From Methylovirgula sp. 4M-Z18 (GTDB taxonomy: Bacteria; Pseudomonadota; Alphaproteobacteria; Rhizobiales; Beijerinckiaceae), in contig NZ_CP149574.1 of assembly GCF_037890675.1 (NCBI RefSeq), positions 2,332,874 to 2,396,873 of the forward strand: DNA of 64,000 nt. The letters run 5' to 3'. The notes under the pieces were generated by a model. That model was not told where the DNA came from and ran no database searches. It saw nothing but the letters and a program-made list of their open reading frames with translations. The translations under genes and the position numbers were made by a program. Each line of letters begins with the position of its first letter. The first letter of the stretch is position 1. Below, one piece after another: positions 61,835 through 64,000 of the stretch.

Positions 61835-62740
61835 ATGCACGATCTGCCGCCACTTAAAGCCCTTCGCGTGTTCGACGCCTGCATTCGCCTTGGCAGCTTC
61901 ACGCGCGCGGCCAAGGAGTTGAACGTCGGGCAGCCGGCGATCAGTCACCAGATCCAGGCGCTTGAGCAGGATATCGGCATGGCCCTGTTCGAGCGGCGCG
62001 GGGCGCAGACCACGCCGACGGCCGAGGCTCTGGCCTTCCACCGCACCATCGCCAGCGCCCTGGCCGACATGGCGCGTGCCACGGTGGAAATGCGGCGGCA
62101 TGCCAGGCGTCCGGGACTGGCTCTGGCGACCTATCCCGGTATCGCGATGTACTGGCTTATGCCTAAGCTAGCAGCGCTGCGTCAGTCCGAGCCGCAGTTC
62201 AGCTTCCGCGTCACCACGGCTGAGCGGGATATCGACATGCGGATCGAGGACGCCGATTTCGCCATCCTGTTCGGTGAAGGAAATTGGCCGGGTTTCGAAA
62301 GCCGGCTACTTGTTAAACAGGAAGTAGTACCGGTCGCCGCGCCGGCGCTGGCTGCGCGCGTGGGGCACCTCTCCCGCGCAAGTCTGCTCGAGCAAGGCCC
62401 GTTAATTCACCTGGAGGATAAAACTCATCGCTGGTTTACCTGGCAGGACTGGCGCGACCGGCGGGCGCCAGACGCCGAGATGATCGATGCTGGCATTCAC
62501 GTCACCAATCACGGTATCGCCATCCATCAAACACTGATAGGCGTGGGCATTGCGCTCGGTTGGCATGGCGTCATCGACGACCTTCTCGCCAACGGGCTGC
62601 TCGTAGCTCTAGATTCGGAGCCCCTGCGTTCAGAACGTGGCTATTATTTGGTGGCGCCACGCAGGGTTATGGAATCCGACATCGGTGTCACGCTCCTCCG
62701 GGCCCTCCTCGGCCCGGATTCTCGGAGAAGTGACTCTTGA
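61835..62740 (+). CDS. LysR-family regulator, GcvA-like
   Basis: 301 residues with the GcvA-type start 'MHDLPPLKALRVFDACIRLG' and HTH 'SFTRAAKELNVGQPAISHQI' then 'QALEQDIGMALFERRG'. The substrate domain includes 'IAMYWLMPKLAALRQSEPQF', 'EDADFAILFGEGNWPGFE' and 'HGIAIHQTLIGVGIALGW'. It is divergent from the GMC/CoA-transferase operon and is its probable regulator. Confidence 0.9.
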   Translation: MHDLPPLKALRVFDACIRLGSFTRAAKELNVGQPAISHQIQALEQDIGMALFERRGAQTTPTAEALAFHRTIASALADMARATVEMRRHARRPGLALATYPGIAMYWLMPKLAALRQSEPQFSFRVTTAERDIDMRIEDADFAILFGEGNWPGFESRLLVKQEVVPVAAPALAARVGHLSRASLLEQGPLIHLEDKTHRWFTWQDWRDRRAPDAEMIDAGIHVTNHGIAIHQTLIGVGIALGWHGVIDDLLANGLLVALDSEPLRSERGYYLVAPRRVMESDIGVTLLRALLGPDSRRSDS

Positions 62741-62928
62741 GTCAGCGGTCTGATTGCGATGTGTCCTGATTTTAAATCGGGCTGTCCGGAATCCTCCTAT
62801 CTGAAGTCGCCAGGGTGGAGAGCCGCAATGTTCGCTTCCCGAAATGCATTTCGCTCGCCCGAGGGACCTAAATGGGCGATTTTCAGTCGCCAGCCCCCAC
62901 CCTCGAATGATAGAGCGCGGTTTGCCAA

Positions 62929-62943
62929 GCAGGATTTGAACCT
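62929..62943 (-). repeat. tRNA T-arm-like fragment, copy 1
   Basis: GCAGGATTTGAACCT on the plus strand; the minus strand AGGTTCAAATCCTGC is a T-loop with one arm. It repeats 90 bp away and has no tRNA body. Confidence 0.4.
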
Positions 62944-63018
62944 AATTCGAACTCGGCGCAGCCTAGCGTTAAGGATCGTAGGCCAGGCGACTGAAGCGGG
63001 CTGTAGGTTGGCTGTGGG

Positions 63019-63038
63019 GCAGGATTTGAACCTGCGAG
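63019..63038 (-). repeat. tRNA 3'-end-like fragment, copy 2
   Basis: The minus strand reads CTCGCAGGTTCAAATCCTGC, continuing CCCA: a complete T-stem and T-loop. It resembles the 3' quarter of initiator tRNA-fMet (TCGCAGGTTCAAATCCTGCC). No matching D-arm, anticodon or 5' acceptor lies upstream. This could be a tRNA-derived attachment-site scar. Confidence 0.45.
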
Positions 63039-63395
63039 ATAATGGCCACCCCGATATCTGAAATTTGTAAGATAGTCGTTGAGGTCCGCGATCAAGTCCC
63101 AGAGGGGGCATTTCGACTCAAGTTGAAAGATAGTCACTGGCGGATCAAGAGATTTCGGCCAAACTACAATTTTGAACGACACATAAACTTAAACAAAAGT
63201 ATCAATTATATAAACTTCGCAGTTTTATTCTGAGTGGCGCACCATTCTCCCATACAGATTGGCTTTCTTTTCTCTTCCTAATACTGCTGTTTGACAAGCA
63301 CATAATCACTCTGAGGCAATTCGAGCCGTGTTGTTGACGTCTTTCACGCGGACGCTGCAAGCTTGGTACGGCAGGCACACGCTTTGGCCGTTCAG

Positions 63396-64000
63396 CTACG
63401 TGGGATTTAATCCACCGTCGGAAAAGAGAATCTCGCCGGTCAGGTTCCTGGTACTTGCGTTTCCGGCCACATACGCGCTCAAGCCCGTAGCCAGCGCATC
63501 GAACGCCGCCTTACAACGCGGGTTGCCACGCAGATCCTCATGCATCGTGATCCAAGTGTCGAGCGCAAACGCGCAGGCCTGGCCCAGCACGCGTACGAGC
63601 CGGGGGTCGCGCTGCGCGAGGCCCGTCTGGCAGAAGCCGATGCCGCAGCCCGCGCGGATCATCGCAAGCTGCGCAAGGTCGCTGCCGGCGCGAATCGAGA
63701 ACGCCTCGCGCCGCCACGCTGGAAACGCCTTCGTGGCTGCGCGCAGGAACGGTGTCGTTTCGTCGAAGCCGATCAGTGTGTGGCTCGCGAGATCGTCGAG
63801 CCCATCCGGCGTGCCGTGCGCGGCGAGGTAATCGTCGCGCGCGTGCAGCCCCACTTCGATTGCGCCGATGCGCCGCGCAATCAGTATCTCCTGCATCGGT
63901 CGCGTCATGCGGACTGCGATATCCACTTCGCGCTGCAGCAGATCCTGAATGCGATTGGTCGTCACCAGCTCGACCACCAGTCTAGGATGCACCCGCCGCA
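63396..64000 (-). CDS. LysR-family regulator, 5' end outside window
   Basis: The visible 200 residues are the LysR substrate-binding domain: 'LLQREVDIAVRMTRPMQEIL', 'GTPDGLDDLASHTLIGFDET', 'GSDLAQLAMIRAGCGIGFCQ' and 'CKAAFDALATGLSAYV'. The HTH lies beyond the right edge. The last 20 residues, 'STRNLTGEILFSDGGLNPT', look like the C-terminus of an SDR enzyme, so the 3' end may be a fusion junction. Frame continues to the window end. Confidence 0.8.
   Translation of the reverse strand, partial: RRVHPRLVVELVTTNRIQDLLQREVDIAVRMTRPMQEILIARRIGAIEVGLHARDDYLAAHGTPDGLDDLASHTLIGFDETTPFLRAATKAFPAWRREAFSIRAGSDLAQLAMIRAGCGIGFCQTGLAQRDPRLVRVLGQACAFALDTWITMHEDLRGNPRCKAAFDALATGLSAYVAGNASTRNLTGEILFSDGGLNPT

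Larger units (their letters stand above)
62741..63395. other. Intergenic region with two tRNA-like fragments
   Basis: 655 bp without an intact gene. It holds two partial tRNA T-arm sequences (62929, 63019) and AT-rich DNA at 63150-63330. No full tRNA folds around either copy. Frames present are short and unassignable. Confidence 0.55.

Noticed and set aside
62880-63060. A functional tRNA gene on the minus strand
   Set aside because: Only the T-arm is present; I could not find a D-arm, anticodon arm or pairing 5' acceptor strand.

Overview
This is GC-rich DNA from an alphaproteobacterium, most likely of the order Hyphomicrobiales (Rhizobiales). The evidence is rhizobial-style inositol genes, many short catabolic operons each beside a LysR, LacI or RpiR regulator, and short 'TAGAGCA...TGCTCTA' intergenic palindromes. 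A family-level placement such as Beijerinckiaceae is only a guess. No rRNA, complete tRNA, CRISPR array, phage genes or integrase were seen.

Layout. 1-5.3 kb: small stress and regulatory genes (ArsC-like, ThpR, ArsR with a START-fold protein, an OhrR/MarR repressor facing a secreted alpha/beta hydrolase, an isochorismatase facing a LysR). 5.4-8.6 kb: a LacI-led operon with a degenerate PanB-like protein, a membrane di-iron hydroxylase and a Rieske ferredoxin. 8.7-10.0 kb: serA, followed by a scar of gene remnants. 10.5-19.7 kb: the most unusual part, a seven-gene minus-strand operon (TelA-like, vWA, zinc-ribbon FHA, GlnX-like membrane protein, coiled-coil protein, PknG-type kinase, PP2C phosphatase) ending at a strong terminator. 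An ATP-grasp enzyme and an esterase diverge from it (19.9-21.9 kb). 22-25 kb: an IS5-family element, a Cache protein, a SnoaL-like protein and an alkyladenine glycosylase.

25.2-43.6 kb looks like an inserted catabolic island. Four copies of a sequence resembling the last codons of guaA (TIEWE-stop) lie at 25.19, 26.43, 26.55 and 43.52 kb. The last two are a perfect 19-bp direct repeat bracketing about 17 kb. Inside are iolE, iolD, iolG, three more Gfo/Idh/MocA oxidoreductases, an SDR, an aldehyde dehydrogenase, an HpcH/HpaI aldolase, a 2-hydroxyacid dehydrogenase, an RpiR regulator and a sugar ABC transporter. A 14-bp dyad, GCAACAWWTATTGC, occurs in the iolD/iolG intergenic region, upstream of rpiR and upstream of the transporter, so these genes probably form one regulon. 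iolB, iolC, iolJ and iolA are absent, so the later steps either differ from the classical pathway or are encoded elsewhere.

43.9-57.1 kb holds two related redox/detoxification modules. Each has a paralogous LysR, a cupin, a carboxymuconolactone-decarboxylase-like protein and an MFS pump, joined by SDR, AKR and exported alpha/beta hydrolases. 57.4-62.7 kb: a GMC oxidoreductase and a double-domain CaiB/BaiF CoA-transferase diverge from a GcvA-like LysR. The right end carries two fragments like the 3' part of a tRNA and a LysR gene cut by the window edge.
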